Source of the DNA: Opitutales bacterium | Lineage (GTDB): Bacteria; Verrucomicrobiota; Verrucomicrobiia; Opitutales; Seribacteraceae | Assembly: GCA_029252505.1 (NCBI GenBank) | Contig: JAQXBH010000129.1 | Coordinates: 1 to 47,803, forward strand | Reading direction: 5' to 3' | DNA length: 47,803 nt | In this document: one piece after another, positions 35,295 to 44,113 of the stretch | How positions within the stretch are numbered: the stretch's first letter is position 1 | Layout of the letters: the number at the start of each line of letters is the position of its first letter | The notes under the pieces: model-generated | Database searches by the model: none | Seen by the model: the letters and a program-made list of their open reading frames with translations, nothing else | Told to the model about the DNA's origin: nothing | Program-made: the position numbers and the translations under genes

Positions 35295-35987
35295 ATGATC
35301 TCGGAAGCGGAATTCAGGAAAAATTTGGAAATATTACAAGAGCAGCTTGCTTCTGTATGTGTCTCTGCTAACCGAAACATAGAGGATGTGCAAATTCTAC
35401 CCGTTACTAAAAATTGGCCAATTGAAGCGGTTCACTTCGCACAGCGAGCGGGTTTTTCCCGGGTTGGTGAAAACCGAGTACAGGAAGCGATTGAAAAGCA
35501 AGAGGGAACTGAAGGAATTAATTGGGATTTGATCGGGCATTTACAGAGTAACAAAGCCAAATTGGTGCCGGGTCGATTTTCTCGGGTTCAAACAGTAGAT
35601 TCGAGTAAAGTAGTAAACAAACTGAATCAAGCGTTAGAAAAATCAAATGATCAATTAGGCATATTGATTCAGGTCAATACAGGCAAAGATCCCGCCAAGG
35701 CTGGAGTTGCAGAGGAGCAATGTAAGAGTTTATTGGAAGAAGCCATGAGTTTCTCTACCATTAAAATTGAGGGTCTAATGACAATTGCCCCTTTTGCACC
35801 CAATCAACCCTCCATTGCGAGGGATGCTTTTGCAAAACTTCGTATCTTAAGGGATAAATTGTCTTCTCAATTCAACCTTCCTTTAACCGAACTTTCAATG
35901 GGAATGAGCGGAGACCTAGAGGAAGCAGTATTAGAAGGTAGTACCATGATTCGTGTGGGTTCGGGACTTTTTGGACACAGGTCGTGA
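35295..35987 (+). CDS. yggS: PLP homeostasis protein, YggS/PROSC family
   Basis: This is a single-domain PLP-binding TIM barrel that keeps free pyridoxal phosphate and amino-acid pools balanced. The PLP lysine is K39 in LPVTKNWP. Other family motifs are GENRVQEAIEK, WDLIGHLQSNKAK, IQVNTGKDPAKAG, IEGLMTIAPFAP and LSMGMSGDLEEAVLEGSTMIR (two overlapping parts). The ATG at 35295 gives 230 residues (E. coli has 234); the frame is open to TTG 35247 but that extension is hydrophobic and unlike the family. Confidence 0.94.
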   Translation: MISEAEFRKNLEILQEQLASVCVSANRNIEDVQILPVTKNWPIEAVHFAQRAGFSRVGENRVQEAIEKQEGTEGINWDLIGHLQSNKAKLVPGRFSRVQTVDSSKVVNKLNQALEKSNDQLGILIQVNTGKDPAKAGVAEEQCKSLLEEAMSFSTIKIEGLMTIAPFAPNQPSIARDAFAKLRILRDKLSSQFNLPLTELSMGMSGDLEEAVLEGSTMIRVGSGLFGHRS

Positions 35988-36049
35988 ATATTTTGCATTC
36001 ATAACTTTGCTTGCCCCTATGCAAGGAAGGCGCGAATATAAGAATCTAA

Positions 36050-36925
36050 ATGACGGAAGCTTTAAAAGACAAAAATGATAAAAGGTGGCATGAGGTTCGC
36101 CGACTATTGGATGATGAAAGTCCGGTGGTTCGAAAAGGTTTGGTTGATCATCTAAAAAAATGTCCGAATGAGGGAATTCGGTTTTTAGAACAGGTAATGC
36201 GAGATTCGGACCATCTCTTAGCTAAGCATGCCCATAGTTTTCTTGTTGAGTTGGGATGGGTCGATGGGGTGGGTGATTTTCTAACTTTTATTCGTTCCTT
36301 ACGGTACGAGCTTGAATCTGGTTGGTTCTTGTTGGATCGAACGATTTCTCCAGGTTTGGACATTTCTTCTTCCACTCTGTTTTTAGATCGCTTAGCTGAT
36401 CGTGCCAGAGAGCTTTTGATTCCTCCGCATAGTTCTCGGGAAATTTGTGCAGTATTAAACCGGGTCCTTTTTCATGAATTTGATTTTCGTGCTGCGAGTA
36501 AGGATTTTTCAGATCCTCAAAATAGTTTTTTGCATTGTGTATTGGAAAGAAGAAGGGGATTACCCATTACTCTTTCGATGGTATACTTGTTAGTTGCCAG
36601 GCGAATTGGCCTGGAGCTAGAACCAATTGGATTACCAGGACGTTTTATGGTAGGATGTTTTTCAGATAAAAAGCCCTTTTATATCGATGCTTGGTCGGGC
36701 GGTAAATTCTTTGAAATCGAACAAATGGAAGACTTTCTTGATGATTCTTCGATCGAAAATTCAGGCTCCTATCTTTTACCAGTAACTGTAGCAGAAACGT
36801 TAACGAGAGGGTGCCGAAACCTAGTGCAACAATATGCTAAAATGGGAGATGACGAAAATTCGATTTTGTTCCAAAGTTTTGTCGATGAATTTGAGCGAGT
36901 CCATCAAAGAGAAGCGAATGCCTGA
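36050..36925 (+). CDS. SirB1-type transglutaminase-like protein
   Basis: The 291-residue protein has an N-terminal HEAT-like helical part (residues 1-85: DDESPVVRKGLVDHLKK). The SirB1/transglutaminase-like domain follows: NRVLFHEFDFRAASKDFSDP, SFLHCVLERRRGLPITLSM, YLLVARRIGLELEPIGLPG and RFMVGCF. The family is widespread and has no proven enzymatic function. Its last eight bases overlap the aroE start, so it belongs to the yggS-aroE-prepilin peptidase run. Confidence 0.85.
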   Translation: MTEALKDKNDKRWHEVRRLLDDESPVVRKGLVDHLKKCPNEGIRFLEQVMRDSDHLLAKHAHSFLVELGWVDGVGDFLTFIRSLRYELESGWFLLDRTISPGLDISSSTLFLDRLADRARELLIPPHSSREICAVLNRVLFHEFDFRAASKDFSDPQNSFLHCVLERRRGLPITLSMVYLLVARRIGLELEPIGLPGRFMVGCFSDKKPFYIDAWSGGKFFEIEQMEDFLDDSSIENSGSYLLPVTVAETLTRGCRNLVQQYAKMGDDENSILFQSFVDEFERVHQREANA

Positions 36926-37829
36926 GGAACCATTATTGATTGAGGATCTTGTTCCTCTCCCTTCCGGTCAAGTAGGCTTGGCAGTTTTAGGCTCGCCAAT
37001 TGCACATTCGATCAGTCCTCAACTTCATAAAGCCGCCCTCGATGAATTGTGTACTCGCTTTCCTTCCTTTTCAAATTGGGTCTACCATAAAGTAGAAGTT
37101 GAATCCAAGAATTTAGGTCCCGCGTTGGAATGTTTAAGGGAGTGTGGATATCGTGGGTTAAATCTTACTATTCCTCATAAAGTCGATGTGTTTTCATTGC
37201 TTGATACAATCAATGACGAGGCCCGAAGTATTGGAGCGGTCAATACTTTGATGCATAACGGGCAGGAGTGGCAGGGATTTAATTCGGACGGGTACGGGTT
37301 AGAGAATGCATTGGCCGGAGAATTGGCTGTTTCTTTAGAATCAACTCCTGTTCTTATTCTTGGTGCCGGAGGAGCAGCCCGTGCGGCAGCGGCACAAGCA
37401 CTATCTCGTGGTTGTCCTAAAATATGGATTGGAAACCGTTCCGCCACACGACTTGGTGAACTGGTAGATAATTTGAATAAGTCATTTGATGTGAAGGATG
37501 TGGTTGCCTTCGATATAAACAAAATAGATAGCGAAATTTATGATCATGAAAAAATTGTCATCATCAATGCAACCTCACTTGGATTGAATAAAGGCGACCC
37601 ATCTCCACTCTCCCTTGATTCTTTCCCAGATTCCACTCGGGTATATGATATGATATATAATCCAGTAGAAACTCCCTTGTTGAGAGAAGCCAAAGCACGA
37701 GGGATGGCATATGAGAATGGATTGTCAATGCTCGTTCACCAGGCGGTACGGTCTTTGGAAATTTGGACTGGGCAGAAGATATCTGTAACTGCGATGTTTT
37801 CGGGGGCTCACGCCGCAATGACTCATTAA
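36918..37829 (+). CDS. aroE: shikimate dehydrogenase
   Basis: It reduces 3-dehydroshikimate to shikimate with NADPH in the aromatic amino acid pathway. The substrate site is seen in GSPIAHSISPQLHKAALDEL and LNLTIPHKVDV (catalytic Lys), with Asp in GFNSDGYGLENAL. The nucleotide site is LILGAGGAARAAAAQAL. The C-terminal YDMIYNPVETPLL and NGLSMLVHQA are typical. The ATG at 36918 overlaps the preceding stop and gives 303 residues with a 22-residue N-terminal extension; the frame open to 36834 lies inside the SirB1 gene and is rejected. Confidence 0.95.
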   Translation: MPEEPLLIEDLVPLPSGQVGLAVLGSPIAHSISPQLHKAALDELCTRFPSFSNWVYHKVEVESKNLGPALECLRECGYRGLNLTIPHKVDVFSLLDTINDEARSIGAVNTLMHNGQEWQGFNSDGYGLENALAGELAVSLESTPVLILGAGGAARAAAAQALSRGCPKIWIGNRSATRLGELVDNLNKSFDVKDVVAFDINKIDSEIYDHEKIVIINATSLGLNKGDPSPLSLDSFPDSTRVYDMIYNPVETPLLREAKARGMAYENGLSMLVHQAVRSLEIWTGQKISVTAMFSGAHAAMTH

Positions 37830-37858
37830 ATCTAGTGTTTGAAATTTTTCTACTCCCT

Positions 37859-38743
37859 ATGCTATTGCCTTACTTCGGTTTTGTTGTGGGAACTATTTTC
37901 GGTAGTTTCCTCAATGTTTGTGCACATCGAATACCAATCGGAAAGTCAATTATCCTGCCTTCCTCTCATTGTCCAGGCTGTGGGGCAAACATTCCGTGGT
38001 TTAGAAATATACCGATAATTACATGGCTTTACCAAAAAGGGCAGGCTGGTTGTTGTGCGTTTTCGATTCCTTTACGTTATTGGTTAGTCGAGGTTTCGGT
38101 GGGACTTGTTTTTGCCTACTTTACCTACCTCTATTCGCTTGATTTAGATCTGATCTCTTTACTCGCCCGACTCTTTTTTTCCTGGATCATGATCGTGGTG
38201 ATTGTGATTGATTATGAAACGATGCTTATACCCGATCGGTTTAGCGTGGGTGGTGCGGTTTTGGGCGTTTTATTCTGTTTTATATTTCCAGAACTCAATG
38301 AGGTGGAATTGACTCAAACTTGGCTCTCTCATTTTGCGAGTGGTTTCAATTCACTTCTAGGAGTTCTGATTGGTTCCTCTTTGCTTTATTGGATTGGTGC
38401 ACTTGCGCATATTGGATTTGGGCGAGAAGCACTGGGCGAGGGAGATGTTAAATTACTGGGTTGTATTGGTGCATTTTGTGGTTGGAAGGGCGCAATATTT
38501 GCGATTTTTGGCGGTGCATTATTAGGAACTGTTTTATTAATTCCATTTATGATATTTCAAAAAATTATTACAAAAGCTAACGGTCATGAAATCTCAGACA
38601 AGAATTTACAGTGGGGAGCAGAGGTTCCGTTTGGACCTTACTTAGCGATTGGTGGAATTGTTTATCTTGGCGGTGCATCCGAATTAATTGATTCATGGTT
38701 TGACCCTATTTTATGGTTTTTTGATAATACTTCCTTACTCTAA
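37859..38743 (+). CDS. pilD: prepilin peptidase / N-methyltransferase
   Basis: This polytopic inner-membrane aspartic protease cleaves and methylates type IV pilin and type II secretion pseudopilin leaders. The N-terminal helix with GTIFGSFLNVCAHRIP, a CPGC pair, RYWLVEVSVGL, and the two catalytic aspartates in VIDYETMLIPD and GEGDVKLLG are present. The second zinc pair reads GCCAFS instead of CxxC, so one Cys is displaced. ATG 37859 gives 294 residues; GTG 37835, five bases after aroE, is an alternative. No pilin gene is in the window. Confidence 0.92.
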   Translation: MLLPYFGFVVGTIFGSFLNVCAHRIPIGKSIILPSSHCPGCGANIPWFRNIPIITWLYQKGQAGCCAFSIPLRYWLVEVSVGLVFAYFTYLYSLDLDLISLLARLFFSWIMIVVIVIDYETMLIPDRFSVGGAVLGVLFCFIFPELNEVELTQTWLSHFASGFNSLLGVLIGSSLLYWIGALAHIGFGREALGEGDVKLLGCIGAFCGWKGAIFAIFGGALLGTVLLIPFMIFQKIITKANGHEISDKNLQWGAEVPFGPYLAIGGIVYLGGASELIDSWFDPILWFFDNTSLL

Positions 38744-38818
38744 GCTTTTTAATATTGAAAAAACCTTTAGTTTTATGCATTGGATTAGTTTTGGATTACT
38801 AACCCCATCCTTTATTTT

Positions 38819-41800
38819 ATGAAGAAACTCCTAGTCGCCAATCGAAGCGAAATTGCAGTTCGTATTTTTCGTTCAGCAACCGAATTAAATCTGCGCACCG
38901 TTGCAATTTACGCGGAAGAGGATCGTTTTGGTGTTCATCGCTTCAAGGCAGATGAAGCTTATCTCGTGGGCAAGGGTAAAGGTCCAGTTGCCGCTTACCT
39001 TGATATTGACTCGATCATCACCCTCGCGAAAGACAAAGGGGTCGATATGATTCATCCTGGCTATGGTTTCCTATCCGAGAATGCTCATTTTGCCCGTGCA
39101 TGTGAGGATGCCGGAATTACTTTTATTGGTCCGCGCCCGGAGCTACTTGAAAGTATGGGTGATAAAGTCGCCGCGAAGAAAGCTGCCGATGAAGCGGGAG
39201 TGCCTACATTACCCGCTACTCCGAGTGCGGTTTCAAAACCTGCAGAAGCTCTCAAGTGGGGGCGTAAAATTGGCTTTCCGCTTATTATAAAAGCTGCATT
39301 TGGTGGCGGGGGTCGTGGAATGCGAGTCGTAAATAAAGAAGAGGATTTAAAAGCAATGCTCGAGGAAGCCCAGGGAGAGGCGGAGCGAGCTTTTGGAAAT
39401 TCATCTGTTTTTCTCGAGAGATATGTGGGGAAAGCAAAGCATTTAGAGGTTCAAATATTGGGCGACCGAAAAGGAAATATTGTTCATTTACATGAGCGTG
39501 ATTGTTCCGTGCAAAGAAGATACCAAAAAGTAGTCGAAGTTGCTCCGTCTATTGGTCTGCCCAAGGAAGTAGTAGATAATCTTTGTGATGCAGGAGTTGA
39601 ACTGGCAAGAAAGGTCGGGTATGACAATGCAGGAACCGTAGAATTCCTACTGGATCAAGAGACCAACGAATGGTTTTTTATCGAGATGAATCCACGCATT
39701 CAGGTCGAACATACTGTTACTGAACAGATTACCGGAATTGATATTGTTCGGTCTCAAATTCTTGTGGCAATGAATAAGTCATTACATGGGAAAGACATAG
39801 GAATTCCTGCTCAGGAAGATATTCCACGTAATGGATGTGCCATTCAGTGTCGAGTCACCACTGAGGATCCAGAGAAAGATTTTGCTCCTGATTATGGTAA
39901 GATTTTGAGTTATCGATCCGCGGCCGGCTTTGGTGTGCGCTTGGATGGAGCAATGGGCGATACAGGTGCCATAATCACTCCCTTTTACGATTCTCTCTTA
40001 GTAAAACTTACGACCTCAGGGCCAAATTTATCACAGGCACTGGACCGAATGCATCGGGCACTAAGGGAAATGCGGATTCGTGGAGTAAAAACCAATATTC
40101 CTTTTCTAGAAAATGTAATTAATCACAAGGACTTCGTAGAGGGAAATGCAACCACTCGAATGATTGATGTTACCCCCGATCTCTTTCGCTTTAAAGCGCG
40201 CAGGGACCGGGCATCCAAATTACTCAGTTACCTTGGAGAAATTATCGTGAACGGAAACCCTCAGGTAAAAGGGAGGAAACGAAGCGAGGCTCCGCTTCCA
40301 TTAATTGAACCTGAATATGATGCTAAAGTTTCTCCTCCAAGGGGAACTCGGGATTTACTACTTGAAAAAGGGCCACAGAAGTTTTCAAAATGGATGCGGG
40401 ATCAAAAGTCTCTTTTGGTTACCGATACGACATTACGAGATGCTCACCAGTCTCTTTTTGCGGCGAGAATGAGAACTTATGATATGACCGCGGTATCTGA
40501 CTTTATTGCTCGCAGGGCATCGGGACTCTTTAGTTTGGAAATGTGGGGGGGAGCAACCTTTGATACCTGTATGCGGTTTCTTGGGGAATCTCCGTATGAA
40601 CGACTGAGGCATCTGCGGGAAAAAATTCCCAATGTTCTTTTTCAAATGCTACTTCGTGGCTCAAATGCAGTTGGTTATGCAAATTATCCAGATAATGTGG
40701 TGCGTGAATTTATTATTCATTCATCCGAAGCGGGAATGGATATTTTTAGAATATTTGATTCTCTAAATTATTTGCCTAATTTAAAAGTGGCAATGGAGAC
40801 AGTGAGCGAAAAGACAAACTCTCTCTGCGAGGCATCTCTTTGTTTTACGGGAGATTTCACTGACTCAACTGAAGAAAAATATGTACTTAAATATTATGTC
40901 GATCTCGCCAAAGAATTAGAAAAAATGGGTGCCCATATCCTTGCTATTAAAGATATGGCTGGACTTTGTCACCCCATTGCAGCTTATCGGTTGGTAAAAG
41001 CCCTTAAGAACGAAGTTTCATTACCGATACATTTTCACACCCATGATTCAAGCGGTATTGCTTCTGCTTCTGTCTTAAAAGCCAGTGAAGCGGGAGTGGA
41101 TGTAGTGGACTTGGCTATTTCCTCACTTTCTGGTTGCACCAGTCAGCCGAATTTGAACTCCGTTGTACATTCGTTACGAAATGCACCTCGTTCCACCGGG
41201 TTGGATGTGGATGCGTTAAATCAGTTATCCATTTACTGGGAAGCGGTCAGGCAATACTATGCTCCTTTTGACAGCTCGCCTCCCTTTGGAAGTGCTGAAG
41301 TTTTCCAGCATCAGATGCCCGGCGGCCAATACACGAACTTGCGTGAACAAGCGAGTGCGCTTGGACTTGGTAAAAGATGGCCAGATGTAGTTAAAACTTA
41401 CCAAGAAGTGAATAAAATGCTGGGAGATATTGTCAAAGTGACTCCAAGCAGTAAGAGTGTCGGGGACTTAGCTATTTTTCTAATTACCAAAGGGGTCAAA
41501 CCGGAAGATTTACTAAACCTACCGCCTGAGACTGGTTTCCCTGAGTCTGTCATCGATCTATTGTCAGGAAACCTAGGCCAACCTAAGGGTGGTTGGCCCA
41601 AGGCCATTCAAAAAGTTATCTTGGGTAAGAGGAAAGCACTCCGAGGGCGCCCAGGTGCATCTGCACCCAAGATTGATCTTAAAAAAGAGGAAACTGGTTT
41701 GAGTAAGAAGCTGGGAAGAAAAGCTTCTCAAGATGAATTGTTTTCGAGTGTGATGTACCCTAAAGTATTTGAAGATTTTCAAAATTTCAGATCTTTGTAC

Positions 41801-42256
41801 GGAGATGTTTCAGTCCTACCCACAACCGCTTACTTTCATGGTCTTGAGCCAGGAGAAGAGATTGCAATTAAGATTGAGGAAGGAAAAACCTTATTTATAA
41901 AATTGCTTCACATTGGAGACCCCGATGAAAAGGGGGAAAGGTCGTTGTCGTTCGAATTAAATGGAAAAGCACGAAGCACAATGGTGCAGGATAAATCTGT
42001 TAAAGCTGAAACGAGAGTTCGGGAAAAGGCAGATCCCGCAAACCCTAAGCATGTGGCGGCACCAATCCCCGCAATGGTAAGCAGTATTTCCACAAGCGTG
42101 GGTAAGACCATTGCAAAAGGAGAAAAAATTGCGGTATTGGAGGCAATGAAAATGCAAACTACTCTCTACGCCTCTGCGACCGGTACAGTAGACGAACTTT
42201 TGGTAAAGGTGGGAGACTCGGTTGAATCAAAAGATTTGATTGCTCGACTACGTTAA
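38819..42256 (+). CDS. pyc: pyruvate carboxylase
   Basis: This is a single-chain anaplerotic enzyme forming oxaloacetate from pyruvate and bicarbonate. The biotin carboxylase part (1-450) has VANRSEIAVRIFRSA, the ATP-grasp FGGGGRGMRVV and EMNPRIQVEHTVTE. The carboxyltransferase part starts near residue 535 (DTTLRDAHQSL), with metal ligands in PIHFHTHDSSGIA. The biotinyl domain at the end has EAMKMQTT with K1111. The length of 1145 residues is the alpha4-type full length. It starts 75 bases after the prepilin peptidase gene with no Shine-Dalgarno sequence. Confidence 0.96.
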   Translation: MKKLLVANRSEIAVRIFRSATELNLRTVAIYAEEDRFGVHRFKADEAYLVGKGKGPVAAYLDIDSIITLAKDKGVDMIHPGYGFLSENAHFARACEDAGITFIGPRPELLESMGDKVAAKKAADEAGVPTLPATPSAVSKPAEALKWGRKIGFPLIIKAAFGGGGRGMRVVNKEEDLKAMLEEAQGEAERAFGNSSVFLERYVGKAKHLEVQILGDRKGNIVHLHERDCSVQRRYQKVVEVAPSIGLPKEVVDNLCDAGVELARKVGYDNAGTVEFLLDQETNEWFFIEMNPRIQVEHTVTEQITGIDIVRSQILVAMNKSLHGKDIGIPAQEDIPRNGCAIQCRVTTEDPEKDFAPDYGKILSYRSAAGFGVRLDGAMGDTGAIITPFYDSLLVKLTTSGPNLSQALDRMHRALREMRIRGVKTNIPFLENVINHKDFVEGNATTRMIDVTPDLFRFKARRDRASKLLSYLGEIIVNGNPQVKGRKRSEAPLPLIEPEYDAKVSPPRGTRDLLLEKGPQKFSKWMRDQKSLLVTDTTLRDAHQSLFAARMRTYDMTAVSDFIARRASGLFSLEMWGGATFDTCMRFLGESPYERLRHLREKIPNVLFQMLLRGSNAVGYANYPDNVVREFIIHSSEAGMDIFRIFDSLNYLPNLKVAMETVSEKTNSLCEASLCFTGDFTDSTEEKYVLKYYVDLAKELEKMGAHILAIKDMAGLCHPIAAYRLVKALKNEVSLPIHFHTHDSSGIASASVLKASEAGVDVVDLAISSLSGCTSQPNLNSVVHSLRNAPRSTGLDVDALNQLSIYWEAVRQYYAPFDSSPPFGSAEVFQHQMPGGQYTNLREQASALGLGKRWPDVVKTYQEVNKMLGDIVKVTPSSKSVGDLAIFLITKGVKPEDLLNLPPETGFPESVIDLLSGNLGQPKGGWPKAIQKVILGKRKALRGRPGASAPKIDLKKEETGLSKKLGRKASQDELFSSVMYPKVFEDFQNFRSLYGDVSVLPTTAYFHGLEPGEEIAIKIEEGKTLFIKLLHIGDPDEKGERSLSFELNGKARSTMVQDKSVKAETRVREKADPANPKHVAAPIPAMVSSISTSVGKTIAKGEKIAVLEAMKMQTTLYASATGTVDELLVKVGDSVESKDLIARLR

Positions 42257-42318
42257 AGAATTCAATTTCCCGGTCGATTATAAAACAAGTGCAAATAACT
42301 TGTTTTTTTAACACAACC

Positions 42319-43836
42319 ATGTGTCTCTTTTTTAAATTAGGGATTTCCTTTCTTTTATTCCCTCTTGTTGTACAAGCAGAACTACTTTTTGTGCCAGAAC
42401 CTCTATTGGAGAAGGCCTTGGCAAAAGCCTTGCGAGTGGACCGGGATTCACTGACATCTGAATTAGTTGCCAATAAGTTAGAATATTTTGAACTGAGTAA
42501 TGCACAAATTAGGGATTTAACGGGACTGCAAGCAGCTAAGAAATTGAAGGTTTTAGTTCTTCGTGATAATTTAATCGAAGATCTTACCCCGATAATGGAT
42601 TTGCCTCATTTAAGAAAGCTTGATCTTTCAGGAAATAAAATAGCAGACCTTTCTCCATTTGTGGGCTTATCAATCCGTAAAATGCAGGATGGTATTGCAG
42701 ATATTCAATTAAAGCTATCGGACTATAAGACACCCAAGAACGAGGTTGCTTCGTTAATTCTGTCTTTATCAGAATTGGTGGAACGACTAAAAAGAGGTCC
42801 TTGGCAACTTCAGGAACTATCTCTCGCCAACAATCGACTGCTTGGTTTATCGGGAATCTCACACCTTAGCCAATTACGCCATTTAGATGTGTCTGGGAAC
42901 TCATTAATTGACTTAGAGGGAGTAAGTAAACTTAGGAATCTAACTAGCTTCTATGCTCAAGGAAATCAATTGGGAAGAATAGAGGGATATGTGGACGAAA
43001 ATAAAAACAAAATCTATGATATTGGTGAACCAATTTCGGATGAAAGTGGAAATGGAAAAAGGGATACTGATCCATTGACTGAATTACAATCAATCCCATC
43101 ATTAGTAAATTTGTACCTTTACGATAATCTTTTGAAGTCAATTAATTCTCTGAATGATTTACCACGACTGCAGATTCTTCTTTTGTCAGGAAACCAATTA
43201 GAAGGTGTTGGTAATCTAATAAATTTCGAAAATATTAGAAGACTTTCGTTATCTGATAATCGAATCAATAGTCTCAACGGTCTCGAGGTTTTGCCAAGAA
43301 TTGAACATTTGTACCTCGCGGAAAACCGAATCTGTGATTTGAGACCAATTCAGGGACTCACTTCTTTGAAAGAACTTCGCTTACAAAGAAACCAGATTGT
43401 CTCTCTTCAAGCACTCTCAGAATTCGATAGATTACAAGTTTTATCTTTATCCAACAACTTCATACACTCTCCAAAACCTTTACTCGCACTTAACCAATTA
43501 AAACGCCTTTCACTTTCTGGAAATTGTCTAGACCTAGATAACCAAGTCGTTCAGGAACGACTTAATAAAATTCGTTCGTTCGGCGTATTTTTAGTTGCTG
43601 GTAATCAAAAGGAAAGAGTTATTGAAGCCGAACAATTGGTGTTTTCAATGATAGGTCATCCCCGTTCAAATAGTACTCTGGGAAAATATCTTCAAGAAAA
43701 TGGTTACTTAAGATTGATTGATTTCGCGGAAGACCCTTCATTAGATGCATCGGAGAAATCAAAAGCGTATCAAACTTGGCAGAAATCTTTGATGAATGGT
43801 TCTTTTCGAAATGACTTACCTTTCCTCAATAAGTAA
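42319..43836 (+). CDS. secreted leucine-rich repeat protein with calcium-loop-like inserts
   Basis: The 505-residue protein has a signal peptide (CLFFKLGISFLLFPLVVQA). A short helical cap (PEPLLEKALAKALRVDRDSL) and about 13 repeats of 22 residues follow, of the internalin type LxxLxLxxNxIxxLxxLxxLxx. Two insertions interrupt the array: a helical one after repeat 3 (residues about 118-165), and one after repeat 6 containing DENKNKIYDIGE (226-237) and DESGNGKRDTDP (from about residue 241), both resembling EF-hand or thrombospondin-type calcium loops. The C-terminal 70 residues are non-repeat. The frame is open to GTG 42289, but ATG 42319 starts the signal peptide. Binding partner unknown. Confidence 0.85.
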   Translation: MCLFFKLGISFLLFPLVVQAELLFVPEPLLEKALAKALRVDRDSLTSELVANKLEYFELSNAQIRDLTGLQAAKKLKVLVLRDNLIEDLTPIMDLPHLRKLDLSGNKIADLSPFVGLSIRKMQDGIADIQLKLSDYKTPKNEVASLILSLSELVERLKRGPWQLQELSLANNRLLGLSGISHLSQLRHLDVSGNSLIDLEGVSKLRNLTSFYAQGNQLGRIEGYVDENKNKIYDIGEPISDESGNGKRDTDPLTELQSIPSLVNLYLYDNLLKSINSLNDLPRLQILLLSGNQLEGVGNLINFENIRRLSLSDNRINSLNGLEVLPRIEHLYLAENRICDLRPIQGLTSLKELRLQRNQIVSLQALSEFDRLQVLSLSNNFIHSPKPLLALNQLKRLSLSGNCLDLDNQVVQERLNKIRSFGVFLVAGNQKERVIEAEQLVFSMIGHPRSNSTLGKYLQENGYLRLIDFAEDPSLDASEKSKAYQTWQKSLMNGSFRNDLPFLNK

Positions 43837-43843
43837 AATTATT

Positions 43844-44008
43844 TTACGAGTTAAGATATAAAAGTGTAGCAAGAATAACAGTCGCTACAAAACAGATTAA
43901 ATATACTAACTTCATGAGAAATTTTTGCATAGCATGAGACCGAACAATACCGTCAACCATTCGGTAGTATTCTTTCTTCCATCGCTTTGATAAAGAATGT
44001 TTTTTCAT
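43844..44008 (-). CDS. small single-pass membrane protein
   Basis: This minus-strand frame encodes 54 residues: a strongly basic, aromatic N-terminal half starting MKKHSLSKRWKKEYYRM, and one transmembrane helix LVYLICFVATVILATLLYL near the end, then NS and a TAA. The positive-inside pattern would place the N-terminus in the cytoplasm. The gene fits the 277-base gap between the LRR gene and lpxC, convergent with the former and divergent from the latter. No family recognised; coding status rests on composition alone. Confidence 0.5.
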   Translation of the reverse strand: MKKHSLSKRWKKEYYRMVDGIVRSHAMQKFLMKLVYLICFVATVILATLLYLNS

Positions 44009-44113
44009 GTCTGGACAGGGGTCTTTATCTACCTATTAATAGACATTCGCAAGCATTGAAAATAGGTTCCTTCTTTACAGCGAGTCAGGCTTGTTTTAAT
44101 AAATAGTCTTAGT

